DNA from: Russula earlei
Lineage: Eukaryota; Basidiomycota; Agaricomycetes; Russulales; Russulaceae
Assembly (NCBI GenBank): GCA_025769875.1
Contig: JAGFNK010000105.1
Location: 1-64,000, forward strand
Reading direction: 5' to 3'
Length of the DNA: 64,000 bases
Shown one piece after another: positions 23,580 to 34,644 of the stretch (its first letter is position 1; every line of letters starts with the position of its first letter). The translations under genes and the position numbers were made by a program. A model generated the notes under the pieces. That model had not been told where the DNA came from and searched no databases. It saw only the letters and a program-made list of their open reading frames with translations.

Positions 23580-24373
23580 ATCTGCGTGAGGCAGGCACCG
23601 GTTGCCTCACTATCATAAGGCGAAGCAGGCTCTCTGGACGCGCGCGATACCTCCATCACCTGCGCCTCGCCAGATCCCTCCCCGCCTCGCGTTGCAGCGC
23701 CGACCGTCTCGTCCAAGTGTGCCACGGCGCGCCCGGCGTCGTCCTCTCCCTCCAAACCCTCAGGCCCCACTTCCCCGACCGGGCGAGGCAGATCGACAGC
23801 GCCGTCGCCGCGGCGAGGGACGGCTGCATCCGCGGGCGAGGCATGCTCACCAAGGAACCCTGCCTCTGTAATAGCATGTCCGGAAACGCTGAAGCGCGTC
23901 CGGTGACGTGCGGGTGAGTAAGTCGTGAAGCTGTTGGACCAGTAAGTGTACGTCGACCAAGGGACCAGAGGTGAGAGCAAGAAGGGGAGAGGAGTGCCGG
24001 TATCGCGCACGTGGTCGTTTCAAAGTTAGAGAGGAGAGAGAAAGATTATTATTATTCAGACCAAAACTGTTTTACTACAGAGTAGCTAAGTGTTTTATAT
24101 ACAGGAAGGAAGAACAAAGGAAAGAAGAAAATGAAATAGAAAGGTGAAAGGGAATCGGGACCAGGCGAGGCGGTCGAGGCCGTGGTGAAGGGCTTGAGAC
24201 GCAGACGCGTGGCGTGCGCGTGTGGTCAGTGGCGAGGGGTGGGAGATGAGTGGTGGATGCGTCAGTGCGTCTTGTCTTGTCGCGTCACGATTTCCGCTCC
24301 GCACGTGATTCCGTGGCCAGCCATAATCTACTTTACGACGCGCTGACCTGTATAAACATTTATTTCACATATA
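23580..24373 (-). other. CpG-rich stretch with a TATA promoter module and a long frame lacking ATG
   Basis: On the minus strand, TATATAAAACACTTAGCTAC at 24101-24082 followed by TCTGTAGTA matches a promoter module found again in the two long-TIR elements (32874 and 40146). Similarity also extends about 130 bp upstream of it. Downstream is a 180-codon open frame (24010-23471) rich in Glu, Gly and Ala, but its first codon is GTG, no ATG begins it and the copia insertion cuts it at 23584. It may be the truncated start of another element. No family recognised. Confidence 0.4.
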
Positions 24374-24497
24374 AAAGCCGTGGCCTAGGCCAAGCCGAGC
24401 CGAAGCCGGCCAGGGCTCACGGCTTTGGCCTGGCCTGGCTTTTGCATTTGAGAAAGCCTTGGCCAAAGCTGGGGCCTTCAGGCCAAGCTGGGCCGGA
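24374..24497. repeat. GGCC-rich degenerate repeat
   Basis: Many interspersed GGCC, AGGCCAAG and TTGGCC motifs in both orientations, e.g. GTGGCCTAGGCCAAGCCGAG. Low-complexity, self-complementary sequence with no coding sense. Confidence 0.5.
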
Positions 24498-24549
24498 AGA
24501 ACACTAAAAGGCGATCTGTGTTCAGTTCAGGTGGTGAAACAAAACCACC

Positions 24550-25375
24550 AGAATTCGATCTGCACAGAGCAAAATTGGCAACCATCTCACAAGCAATAGC
24601 CTACCAGGGAATACAGGAAAGAAAAAAGAACTCTCCCTGACGATCAACGCTAAAAAACCTACACTCTGCCAAAGCGGCCATTGCTGAATATACTGGCTCC
24701 CTTGAAACCGACTCGTCCATTTGGAATTCCATGAGGAAGCGCTCCCTGAGAATAAAAGTCCAACAATTCCTATATAACACCATGCATGCAACCCAGAGAA
24801 TAGGACCATACTGAAGAAATATCCCAAACTACGAAGCCCGTGAGTACTGTACAACATGCAATGTTACAGAATCAATGGATCACATCCTCGTTCGCTGCAG
24901 CGCCACCCCAACTCCCACCATCTGGACCCTGGCAAATGAACTTTGGCCATATGAGCCAGACCACTGGCCAAACATCAACTTAGGAACTATCCTAGGCTGC
25001 AGATGCCTGTCCCTCCCTCTTCCTGCTAACCCCCCAAACCTAAATTCACCCCATCCCAATGGACACCCCCCGAAAGGAGCTGCAAGGCTCCTCCAGATAC
25101 TAATCTCTGAAGCGGCCCATCTTGTATGGGTCATAAGGTGTGAACAAGTGATAAGTGAACGCTCCCACTCAGAGCAAGAAGTCCACACCCGGTGGTTTCG
25201 TGCCATTAACATGAGACTCACCAACAACAGAATTAACGCTACCCTTATAAAACGTGATAAGAGGGCCCTCAATGTTGTTAGGGACACCTGAGAACATGTC
25301 CTTCGAAAAAACATGGACCTCCCAAATGACTGGATATCTAATCGTGAGGTTTTAGTGGGTAGAAGGTTAGAGTAA
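24550..25375 (+). pseudogene. LINE ORF2 C-terminal fragment
   Basis: Encodes the region after RNase H: an IKVQQFLYNTMHATQRIGPY block, then the C-terminal zinc-binding motif C-x2-C-x7-H-x4-C (CTTCNVTESMDHILVRC) found at the end of fungal LINE ORF2 proteins. A conserved tail follows (AAHLVWVIRCEQVI). In-frame stops include TGA at the position that reads TGG (Trp) in the other copy (GPY-W-RNIPNY). Not functional. Confidence 0.85.
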
Positions 25376-25600
25376 GTCATTCCCCCTTGACTACACACCC
25401 TGAGTCCCACACTGTCCCCATACCCAGGGACATGCGTAAGTGCATTTATCCTCGCCCCCCCCCGGCCCCGCGCCAGGCTACAGCGTATTGGATAGGGCTG
25501 ATCTGTTTTCTCCCGCTATCTAATAACTATTCTGAGTAGTCTAAGTTCATAGATAACTCCGAATAAAGCGCTTTCCACAAAAAAAAAAAAAAAAAAAAAA
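24550..25600 (+). mobile_element. 5'-truncated LINE copy with poly(A) tail
   Basis: Same LINE family as the large element to the right: the text matches that copy from about 48350 on. It keeps only the C-terminal part of ORF2 and the 3' untranslated region, with AATAAA at 25562 and a run of 22 A at 25579-25600. A 14-bp target duplication GAAAC(A/G)AAACCACC flanks it (24536-24549 and 25601-25614, one mismatch). 5' truncation, poly(A) and a long duplication are the classic marks of target-primed reverse transcription. Confidence 0.9.
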
Positions 25601-25614
25601 GAAACGAAACCACC

Positions 25615-26279
25615 TGGGGGGCTCCTTGAACCACGACCACCACCAGGTCCAGATTTTCCCACAGCAAAGCTGGGGCAAGGATAGGCAATGAGGACGACAG
25701 TGGACTCTGCAAAGTCAGACCTACCTGTCCGAGCCTTTGTTCAGAGACAATGGCCCCCATATACAAAGCTTACCTGTGAGCAACCACCCCACCAGGCAAA
25801 TAACAGAGTCACCCTTTAAGCCTCCCCTTGGAGGCCTTCCTGATATCCACCCTGGCCCACACCTCCCCCCTGCCTGAGCACCCTCATATAATAAGTCCAA
25901 ACTATAAATAAGAATGTAGTGATCACAGTGATCATAACTTCATAAACCAGACAAATCTCTAACACCTACATATCAATATACCCCTAGAATAAGTAATGAG
26001 AATACCCAACCCAAACCACTGTAATTAGACTAACTGCCCCCGTATTCCGCTATGCAATGAGAACACATCCTGACCTCATATTGGAACTGATCCCCCACAT
26101 GCAACCCACCAAGACCAAATGATAACAAAATACACCTGCTGGAGATTCTCCCCATCCCACCATACCCAATGCCACCACTGCCACAAGCCAAATCCCACCT
26201 TTCATGCCTCAAGAACTCCTTTCATCACTGCAATACAGAACCAAGACAACATCCCCACATGAGACTCCTATACCACAAC
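25615..26279 (+). other. probable 5' untranslated region of the large LINE
   Basis: C/A-rich, CpG-poor sequence preceding the ORF1 ATG at 26280; no reading frame of note. It starts directly after the target duplication of the small LINE copy. Confidence 0.45.
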
Positions 26280-26331
26280 ATGTCACTCACACCCTCCACC
26301 AAAGAACAACCCACCAAACCCTTGACCATTG

Positions 26332-27292
26332 TGTCATGAACTATTCTCTGGAGAGGGCCCTTGAAGGACCCTTCCTTATGAGAGGAAACCCAACCTCTAT
26401 GGTGTCACCCTGTTCACACAAGCAAAAGGGGTGAGTAGAGGTGTCCACAATATCGTGTGTGCATTGTTGCATGAGCGATTCTTGGCACAATCGACATACA
26501 GCAAGCCCCACTTAATGGCAACCCTTTTAGCAATAAAGGACAGTATTAGGGCCTTCCTAAGGACCCTTTAGGACGACTCTACGTGCTCTACAATAGGCAC
26601 TAACACAGTATCAAAGACCCTACAACATGTTATTAGACTAACTCTAATAACTATAGAATGAACTATAAGGCAATACTAAGGACCTTAATAGAAGTGTTAG
26701 GGTCGACTCTAAGGACCCTAATAGAACTATATAAGGGGCCTTATAAGATAACACTATTCCTTAAACCAAACTACAAGTCCTCAAATGACCGGCCCTAAAC
26801 TAACTAACAGCAAATGAATCAGGTGCTTCGCATGTGTAGTAAAGCAGTGAACACGTGGACAGTAAAGGCTCTTACTCATCAAGAGAAGCCTTCTTACTCA
26901 GCAGCTTACTGAGCATGACTGAGCATGCTCAGTAAGTGCACTCCGACATCTTACTCATCACTCTATTATGCTTGATAACAAGGTTATGACTCGTTCCCTA
27001 TTTAGCAGTTCTCTTGTAGTATATACTGTAAGTGCTCAATAAAGTAGCGGACAGTCCTCAGACTGTCCATTTGTTTACGGCACTCTCTACCCCTGGGATA
27101 CTACTGTCCCCTTGTGACCATACTGGCTTCTTCCCTGCGTACCTGCTTGACTCTACCAGTAACTGTACCTCTTTGGTATCTGTTACCGCTTTGGACTCTA
27201 CTCCTTGCCCATGCCATCTTGGATGTCTATCGACTCATCTTCAAGCTCATTCCTTGCTCTTGAACTGGATAGTTCAACAGTGAGTCTTGACA
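26332..27292 (+). repeat. solo LTR, family A copy 1 (961 bp)
   Basis: TGTCATGAAC...TCTTGACA with the perfect target duplication CATTG at 26327-26331 and 27293-27297. It contains a 13-bp perfect hairpin (26905-26936), a TATA-like CTATATAAGG and a CAATAAAG polyadenylation-type signal near its end. Two further copies lie at 28576 (reverse) and 36389. Confidence 0.93.
26905..26936. repeat. 13-bp inverted repeat (hairpin) inside LTR family A
   Basis: CTTACTGAGCATG, a 6-base loop, then CATGCTCAGTAAG: a perfect stem. The same hairpin is intact in the copy at 36959-36990; the reverse copy near 28951 keeps a collapsed palindrome. Confidence 0.8.
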
Positions 27293-27330
27293 CATTGCTA
27301 GAGTCACCCTCACCACAGGACCAGCAGCCT

Positions 27331-27922
27331 TGTTGTGATCTACCCCTCTTTCAGTTCATCCCTAAACTACTTCTTATTGTTCTTTACCTTCACCCTCATC
27401 CCCTTGGTTACCATTTCGTCCCTTGATGCTGATGGTCCTTGTTGTTTCACCTCTTGTGTTTCATCTATTGTTTGAGCTCCTTTTGCTATTGGCTTAGTAT
27501 TATCTATTGTTCTGCATATGGTACTGTACAGCCTCACTAGATACAGTATTTAAGCACCTGTAGAAGCTGGGGAATGCCCCAAGCTTAGCTTTGTCCCATT
27601 TCCTGTTGCATCCCTTTGCCCTGTACCGTCTCTCAAATCACAACTTGTGTTGTGCTGGCTTATACTCTGCTTGACTTGAGCTCATCACAAGGAACCTTCA
27701 TGTTCCTCTTCCTCCTCTGCTTCTCCCTCCTCATCCTCCTCTTCTGTGAAACCAGGAGATCAACTCTGTCTTCAGATTAGGTCATCCTTGACTTAGTCTT
27801 GAGATGCTAAACCTCTGAACTGGTCTCCTTGAGCCAGCCCCACTGAACCCTTGAACCAAGTTACAGGGACTTGGCCCCACTGAACTTTGAGCTAATGCTC
27901 TTACGGCCACGATGCCATAACA
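27331..27922 (+). repeat. solo LTR, family C (592 bp)
   Basis: TGTTGTGATC...GCCATAACA; target duplication AGCCT at 27326-27330 and 27923-27927. Internal pyrimidine-rich tract (CTCTTCCTCCTCTG...) near 27710-27745. Inserted in LINE ORF1. Confidence 0.88.
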
Positions 27923-28035
27923 AGCCTCCTCCTTAGAGGCTAGAAAATGCAAACAAAAATGCCAAAGTACTTCATCTCACCCTATACCTCCCCCCTTGAC
28001 TTACACCATTCTAGACATAACTGATGACCCCCTGG

Positions 28036-28569
28036 TGTTACCGAGTGGTTTGGGGTCCGGAAAATGCCGGAACACCTGAACTATAGACTGCACCGTTTGC
28101 ATCATGCATGCGTCAGATCTTGATCATTTATGTCCATTGATATTGCATTTGGAACATGTTGATTGTATCTTTCTGAAGATGTACTCAAGAAGCAATGAGT
28201 AGCATTGCCACTTAATGCTTCCAGCACCGAGATCGTTTACACAGAAGCAACCTCACTTCTATGAGCTGCCTTTTGCTTCTATAACACCGACCAGTACTAC
28301 AGTAGCACAAACCTTATCCCTGTAGGGCTATATAAAGCCCCCAGTCTGTACCAGTTGAGCCTTAAGCTCGACTTAGTTTGCCAATCTCAAACAGTTGACT
28401 CCTACCCCGTCTGCAGAGCCCCTCTCATCTTGTTGCCATACTCCAGAAGGATCTAATACTCCTTCCCCTCCATGAGTATTGCTTGCTTGACTCAAGCATA
28501 TCTGAATTGGTAGGATGTGTTCATAAACACAACCATTGATCTTATTTAAGGCACTTTGGAGCCTTAACA
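28036..28569 (+). repeat. solo LTR, family B (534 bp)
   Basis: TGTTACCGAG...GCCTTAACA; target duplication CCTGG at 28031-28035 and 28570-28574. TATA box CTATATAAAGCC near 28328, so the transcription direction is plus. Confidence 0.88.
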
Positions 28570-28575
28570 CCTGGG

Positions 28576-29536
28576 TGTTGGGACTCACTGTTTGAACAAT
28601 CCAGTTCAAGAGTGAGAGAGGAGCTTGAAAGATGAGTTGACTGAGTTTGAGGACAAAGTTGGCAAAGAGGATGGTCCAAACTAGTAGCAAGTACCAGAGG
28701 GGAACTGGTACTGGCTGTGAGAGATGGTCACAGAAGGAGAGAGCCAGAGTGTACTAGATAGGGTGGTTGCAAAAGAGTACCCTTGGAAATGGAGTGCCGC
28801 AAATCAAATGGACAGTCTGAAGACTGTCTGTCCACTACTTTATTGAGTGCTTATATACTACAAGGGAACTGCTAAATAGGGAACAAGTCATAACCTTGTT
28901 ATCAAGCATCACAGATGGATGAGTAAGAAGTCAGGACAAGCTTAGTGAGCATGCTCAGTAAGCTGCTGAGTAAGGAGGTCCATAATGATGAGTAAGGGCC
29001 TTTAGAGTCCACATGTTCACTGCTTAGTGCATGTGCAAAGCACCTGATTCATTTACTGTCCATTAGTTTAGGGCCAGTGCTTTGGGGACTTGGGGTATTT
29101 GTCAGTGGAGTAGTGTTGCCTATAAGGCCCCTTATATAGTTCCATTAGGGTCTTTTAGAGTCGACCCTAATACCTCTATTAAGGTCCTCAGTATTGCCAT
29201 ATAGTTCGTTCTAGGGTTATTAGAGTTAGTCTAATAACATGTTATAGGTCCTACAGTATCTTCACTAGTGTCTATTGTAGAGCACTTTGGTTCATCCTAA
29301 TGGGTCTTTAGAGAGGCTATGGTATTGTCCTTTATTGCCAAAAGGGTTGCCACTAAGTGGGGCTTGCTGGATGTCAATTGTGCTGAGAATTGCTCACACA
29401 ACAATGCATGCATGGTATTGTGGACACCTCTACTCACCCCTTTTGTCTGTGTGAACAGGGTGGTATCATAGAGGCTGGGTTTCCTCTAATAAGGAAGGGT
29501 CCTTCAAGGGCCCTCTGTGGGAAATGGTTCATGACA
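28576..29536 (-). repeat. solo LTR, family A copy 2 (961 bp, reversed)
   Basis: Reverse orientation of the 26332 LTR; outer bases TGTTGGGACT...TTCATGACA on the plus strand. Target duplication CTGGG at 28571-28575 and 29537-29541, overlapping that of the family B LTR by four bases, so the two insertions hit neighbouring bases. Confidence 0.9.
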
Positions 29537-29971
29537 CTGGGCAACCAAACCAACCACCTTGACCCTACCCAACCAATGATGACCACCATCTCCATCCCCA
29601 CCTCAGCAGCCCGATGTGGTCCCTTACTCTCCCACTGAACCAGACACCTCCCAGTCCCCTCTCTATGATCCGATGCTGGATGACACCTCACCAGCCTCCC
29701 CAAGATCCCCCACCCCTTTCTGCACCAATCCAGTCTCAGACTCAGATGATGCCCCAGAGGACATAATGATGGGAGACACCCCCATCACCTCCCTATACAC
29801 CCCATGAACCAGAGAGGAAGACTCCACCCCCAAATGTGCCTGCCTTACCAGGACCTGCTCTGAGACCAGCCTCACCACCACACCAACATCCCTTTCCTCT
29901 GATATGGCTATGGCTCTCCAATCATGCCTGGAAGCCCTTGTCAAATGTTTCACCACCCACTCCATTATTGC

Positions 29972-30370
29972 CATTTTCAGCGCACTTGGCAGAGCTTGAA
30001 TTCCACCCAAATCAGCGCAGAAACCCCCTCAAACATGTGGGATGAATATCTCCCTCAAAACAGCTTCAATTCATATGAACATTATTGTCCCTGAATCGCC
30101 TGAATGAGGGCTAGGCAGCCCCATTGTTTTCATGAGATTTGAGTGAGAATTGGTGGAGCTGGACTCAAGCCACCTCCACATGTGTATTAGATGAATTACA
30201 ACTCAAAATCATGGTCTATATCTATTATTTCTCCCTCATGTTGTACCCATGGGCTGTCTTGAGGCAGCCCCATAGTGTTTTTGACTCAAGTGTTGTGGTG
30301 TGCAACATTGTTTTCAGTGTGATTGGAGTGACGGCCAGCCACTCATTGCCCCTCTTACCTCTCCATTCTG
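29972..30370 (+). repeat. left terminal inverted repeat of long-TIR element 1
   Basis: Matches in reverse 33378 to about 32975. It contains a hairpin CATGGGCTGTCTTGAGGCAG followed by CCCCATAG, and a short frame that begins MSENWWSWTQ, shared by the other copies. Confidence 0.8.
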
Positions 30371-30392
30371 ACCATACACATACCCTGCGCCC

Positions 30393-31430
30393 ATGCCCGC
30401 TCCAGCCTCCATCCCTACATCGTGCACCATCACCTCTGCCTTGCCTGCCTTGCCCATTGTCCCTGCGGTTCCCACCTCGTCCACTGTTCCCGTCACCTCG
30501 TTCACCGCTGCCATCCTCGACTCGCCAGCCATCATCGCCTCAGCTCCACCTGCCCTCGCTGTCCCAGCATCACCCACATTCACCATCATCGCCACCTCGT
30601 CTGTCCCCGCCGCCGTAGCCTCAGCCATGACATCGCCTATCGCCACTGTCCCCATCTTAGCCCAACCAGCTCCAGCGCCCTCAGTGTCGCCTGCTATGGC
30701 CACTGTCTCAGCTCCATGCACAACCACCATCTCAACCTCGCCCACCGACATTTTAGCGCCGCCCGCCACTTCAGCCCTTGCAGCCTCATCTGCCACCCCC
30801 GCCTTCGTCTCATCCGCTCCTGCGCCCTCAGTTGTCTCGTCTCCCTCAGTCTCGTCCGTCGCCTCGTCCGTTGCCACAGTAGCCTCAGTCGTGCCAGCCG
30901 CCGACTTTGCATCAGTCTCCGTCTTAGCCTCGCCCATACTCGTCAGTTCAGCCCAGTCCGTCTAGCACCAGCATTGCCAGCCGCCGCCGTCTCCACCCTG
31001 CCCTCAGCCTCAGCCTTCTCAGTCTCAGCCACCACCACCGCACCCCTAGTTTTGCCAGCCGTCTCTGTCGCCCCAGCTGCAGATCAGTGAACCACCGCCA
31101 CTGCGCTCTTAGCCTTGCCAGCCGCCTTAGTCTCGTCAGCCACCACCATAGCCTCAGCCTCAGCCACCGACGTCTTAGTGCCACACACCGCCATCTCCAC
31201 CACCATCTCACAAGCCACCGCCGCCACGCCCTTGTCAGCCACTGCTGCCGTCGCCCCTGCATCGCCCTCAGTCGTCGCCTCCGCCCCATCCACCTCCACC
31301 ATCGCACCAGCTCAGTCTGCCACCACCTTCTCAGTCTCAGCCTCAGTCTTCTCAGTCTCAGCCGCCACTTTAGTAGTTTCGCGCGACACCAGCACCGTCG
31401 CACCATCGCAACCCCTCACCACCAGCACCA
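30393..31430 (+). other. Ala/Ser/Pro/Thr/Val-rich low-complexity region, open on both strands
   Basis: The ATG at 30393 opens a 190-codon frame made almost wholly of A, S, P, T and V. Homologous sequence carries on in shifted frames to 31430. The opposite strand is also open over nearly the same span (30937-30314), as expected for sequence made of GCC/TCA/CCA-type triplets, so coding is unproven. A better preserved copy with one continuous 298-codon frame lies at 39180-40076. It might be a mucin-like domain of an element protein, or simple repeat growth. Confidence 0.45.
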
Positions 31431-31432
31431 CC

Positions 31433-31947
31433 TGTTAAGATCCAACGGATCTTAGTACTGACTCTTTAGTGAAAGAGTTGCTTGATATAGTTCAAGCACT
31501 AGACTTCGAACCCTTTGATATTATCTCAGGAAGATTGAATGTAGAAAAGAGAGGGACCTCTTTCAGTTAGAGTCTGCACTATAATTTTGTTTAGATCTGT
31601 TGACAAGATGGTTGTCTTGTTTAAGAGAGTAAGTCGAGCGTAAGGCTCGACTTCTTGGTACCACAGACTATTTATACGATATCTTGATAACTACTGATCC
31701 GATTCGTACGAAACTCGGGGTGCACATAGCTGAGAACAAGTAGTATTCAAATACAGAAAGCACAATTCAAGCATGTTAGAAATGACTCACGCGTGAGTCA
31801 TTCTTTCCTAGTATCAGTCATGAATCAGTAAGCAATCAGTAAGCGACCATGATCAAGATCAGTAAGCAATCACTAAGCCAGACATATGAGTAATCACAGA
31901 TGAGTCAGTGAAACAGATGACAGTCGAAGAACAAGAGAATCTTAACA
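31433..31947 (-). repeat. solo LTR, family D (515 bp)
   Basis: Edges TGTTAAGATC...AATCTTAACA are a 9-bp inverted pair. Target duplication CCACC at 31428-31432 and 31948-31952. The empty site is visible in the second element near 39780, where CACCAGCACCACCCCAGAAG is continuous. A TATAAATAG on the minus strand sets the orientation. Confidence 0.9.
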
Positions 31948-31952
31948 CCACC

Positions 31953-32490
31953 CCAGAAGACCAAGAAGGCCTCGGCCACAAACTTAGCCACAACACGCCA
32001 CAACAGGAGCAGAAGCCGCCGCTGCAGGAGAAGCAGTTGCCGACGCCAACAGCACACTGCACGCTGCCTCCCACATTGCCTCCCCATCCGTTCGTGTGCT
32101 CTTGCCCACGTCTGCTGCCGACACCTGCAGTGGAGACGACCCCACCACCACCGCTGCAAGATGACAGATCCCACCCCCGCGCAAGCCGCCCCACGCATCC
32201 TCTTTCTCGAGTCCTCACCACCTACATCTCTATCTACAAACTCACGCTCACCGCCTACACCTTCGCTCCTCGTCCACGCCTGCTGCCACCACCTGCAATG
32301 GAGATGACCACGCTGCCACCACCACAAGACAACACCACCACCACGCAGCCGCCATCTTGTCACCGCCGCCCTCGTCTCCATCACCTCCATTTCCCATCAC
32401 CCTCGCCTCTTCCATCATCGCCATCGCCAATCACCACCTTCACATCTTCCGCAGCACAAGCAGCCATGACCACCGCCTCAATTCAGACGT
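31953..32490 (+). other. C-rich low-complexity part of long-TIR element 1
   Basis: Continuation of the low-complexity region after the solo LTR; His/Pro/Thr-rich frames on plus, Trp/Arg/Gly-rich on minus. Homologous to 39785-40145 of element 2. Confidence 0.5.
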
Positions 32491-32873
32491 GAAAGGCTCA
32501 AAACACTCGCATTCAGACGCTTGACCGAGGATGGTCAAAGTTTCAAGCCCCCGGGAGGTGTAAGGAAGATTATGGCTGGCCTCAAAATCACATGCGAAAA
32601 CGCGACACGACATGACATGAGACTGACACCTCAGCTCCCTTTCATCCCTTTCCACCTCCCTCTCGTTCCAGGCAGTCCACCGACCACACACGACAAGCCA
32701 TCTTGTGTGTTACATCAAGACCTCGATTGCATCGCCCAGCCCTCGCCACCGACCACGCGCGCATGCATGCCTCAGCACACTAGACGCGTTCGCGTCTCAA
32801 GCCTTTCATGACCGCCTCGACCGTCTCAACCAGTCTTGATTCACTTTCATGCCATTCATCTCTAGTACCTCTC

Positions 32874-32910
32874 TCCTGTATATAAAAACACCCTAGCCAC
32901 TCTGTAGTAG
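32874..32910 (+). promoter_or_regulatory. TATA promoter module in long-TIR element 1
   Basis: TATATAAAA at 32879-32887 followed by ACCCTAGCCACTCTGTAGTA. The same module stands at 40146-40180 and, on the other strand, at 24106-24073. In the element it points outwards through the right inverted repeat. Confidence 0.5.
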
Positions 32911-32974
32911 AAAGAGTTCAGAATAGGACCCCTCTTTGCAACCCACTCCTCTCTGTCTGTGAAAAACAAGAAGC

Positions 32975-33378
32975 ATGGTCAGAATCAAGAGGCGAGAGGG
33001 GTGATGAGTGGCTGGCCGCAACTCCAATTGCACTGGAAACAACATTGCACACCACAACACTTGAGTCAAAAACACTATGGGGCTGCCTCAAGACAGCCCA
33101 TGGGTACAACATGAGGGAAAAATAATAGATATAGATTATGATTTTGAGTTGTAATTCATCTAATACACATGTGGAGGTGGCTTGAGTCCAGCTCCACCAA
33201 TTCTCACTCAAATCTCATGAAAACAATGGGGCTGCCTATCCCTCATTCAGGCGATTCAGGGACAATAATTTTCATATGAATTGAAGCTGTTTTGAGGGAG
33301 ATATTCATCCCGCATGTTTGACGGGGTTTCTGTGCCGATTTGGGTGGAATTCAAGCTCTGCCAAGTGCGCTGAAAATG
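32975..33378 (-). repeat. right terminal inverted repeat of long-TIR element 1
   Basis: Reverse complement of 29972-30370 with scattered mismatches; ends ...GTGCGCTGAAAATG at 33378. Confidence 0.8.
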
Positions 33379-34334
33379 GCAAATAATAAAGATGCCCCAC
33401 ATGACCCAATTGACAAATACACTGACTGCAAAAATTTCCCTGTAGTCCATGACCCATGTCCCACTGCAGCCCTGGACAACATTGACATTGAATGTGCCAT
33501 AGGATGGGTTCACCACCCAGGTGACAAACTTCTGGCAATCCCCTTCAACACTGAAGCAAGTGAGCTTGAAAACCACGACTCAATCAAGAGCAGAATTCTC
33601 ACTGCAGTCACTGAAATAACCAAAGCTGATAACATTGGCATTGCTGGACCCACCCCCAGCAAAGAAGCATGCTGCTCCCCCACATCCTTCCTCATATACA
33701 ACCTCACCGACACCCAGAAAGTTGCCCTCCTCAAACGCGGAGTATGGTCTGCCCCCACCCTCACATTCCAGGTGATGACCCTTGACTCACCATGCCCAGA
33801 CTTCCTCTTCACTATAAGGGGCCTCACTACTCACATTATAGATGAGGTACAGTGGATGGTCTATGACATATGGACAGATGAAACCACCAAAGAATTCCTC
33901 ACTGGCACTGTTAATACCTATAACACCAGCAACCAACATGATATTGCCACCTCCATAAGCCACTTCATAGAATCTGTATCAGTACATGATTAGACCTGAA
34001 AACCAACAGAGGAGCCCTTACCCCCTGTTTCAATGTATATGCTAAAGGCAAAGCCATCCCAAATGACAACCTATGGTTCACCCTCCAAGATTTCCTTGCC
34101 AAATGATCCTATGCAATTGCTCTACAGGGTAAAGGGGAAACCATAATTGCTCCTCTCTGCTGTGGCATTTGCCATGGCACTGACCACCTGACGGGCCTAT
34201 GCCCGTTCCCTCAAATCAAAGACTGGAATGGTCCCAAGAACCGTCCTACTGCTGTGTATGCACCCACGAGAAACACCCTTCCTTGCAAGGAGGGCAGAGG
34301 ACACAATCAAATGTTGCTCCTGAGATGTGACTGA
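33379..34334 (+). pseudogene. LINE ORF1, C-terminal part with zinc finger
   Basis: The frame continues the ORF1 begun at 26280: ANNKDAPHDPIDKYTD at the left edge, then a conserved block of about 190 residues (IECAIGWVHHPGDKLLAIP, NLTDTQKVALLKRGVWSAPT, FLFTIRGLT) to a stop at 33993. After frame changes the nucleic-acid-binding motif C-x2-C-x4-H-x4-C (CGICHGTDHLTGLC) followed by PFPQIKDW ends at TGA 34332-34334. Such a C-terminal zinc finger in ORF1 fits RNA binding. Two or more frame breaks make it a pseudogene. Confidence 0.8.
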
Positions 34335-34644
34335 CTAACAAATATGATATGATGATATGATAATTAATAACCAAAGAACTCCACCCCCTTTGACCACCTA
34401 TGCCACCCCTTACACATAGTACAACCTTTGTACCTGAGAATGCCCTAATGAAGTCGCCTCCACTCTACACACCTGACAAGACTTGCCCCCTGCCATGAGC
34501 ACAATAAACTCCCAACTCACAGCTGCTGAATCCCAACCTGCTGGTCAGGAGGGACATGTGACCCCCACACCTAACAGCACACACCTGCGCCCCAAAACAC
34601 ACACCCATGTTGAACCCCCTCCCAAATGCCACTCAAATTGAAGG

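Larger units (their letters stand above)
26280..29971 (+). pseudogene. LINE ORF1, N-terminal part, interrupted by four solo LTRs
   Basis: The ATG at 26280 starts MSLTPSTKEQPTKPLTI, broken by the LTR at 26332. When the LTRs at 26332-27292, 27331-27922, 28036-28569 and 28576-29536 are each removed with one copy of their 5-bp duplication, the frame runs open across all four joints to a TGA near 29638. The next frame (29616 on, DVVPYSPTEPDT...) carries the homology on to about 29971, where a long-TIR element enters after ...KCFTTHSIIA. The protein is Pro/Thr/Ser-rich in this part. The role in an active element is RNA binding. Confidence 0.75.
29972..33378. mobile_element. long-TIR DNA element 1 (3.4 kb, contains a solo LTR)
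   Basis: Ends are inverted copies of each other over about 400 bp: CATTTTCAGCGCACTTGGC at 29972 and its complement ending at 33378. It lies inside LINE ORF1; the flanking LINE frame reads ...THSIIA before and ANNKDAP after. The only direct duplication visible is GC (29970-29971, 33379-33380); the edge could be a few bases further out because TTATTGCC-like bases flank both ends. The interior is Ala/Ser/Pro/Val-coding low complexity. No transposase was found, so the superfamily is open. Confidence 0.75.

Noticed and set aside
23471..24010. 180-codon Glu/Gly-rich minus-strand frame
   Set aside because: First codon is GTG, no ATG, and it runs into the copia LTR; kept only as a note on the promoter module.
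30314..30937. 207-codon Ala/Glu/Thr/Met-rich minus-strand frame
   Set aside because: Mirror of a low-complexity region; open because of triplet composition.
31433..31947. Reading this as a spacer of the long-TIR element
   Set aside because: The homologous site near 39780 is uninterrupted and the unit has LTR ends and a CCACC duplication, so it is a solo LTR.
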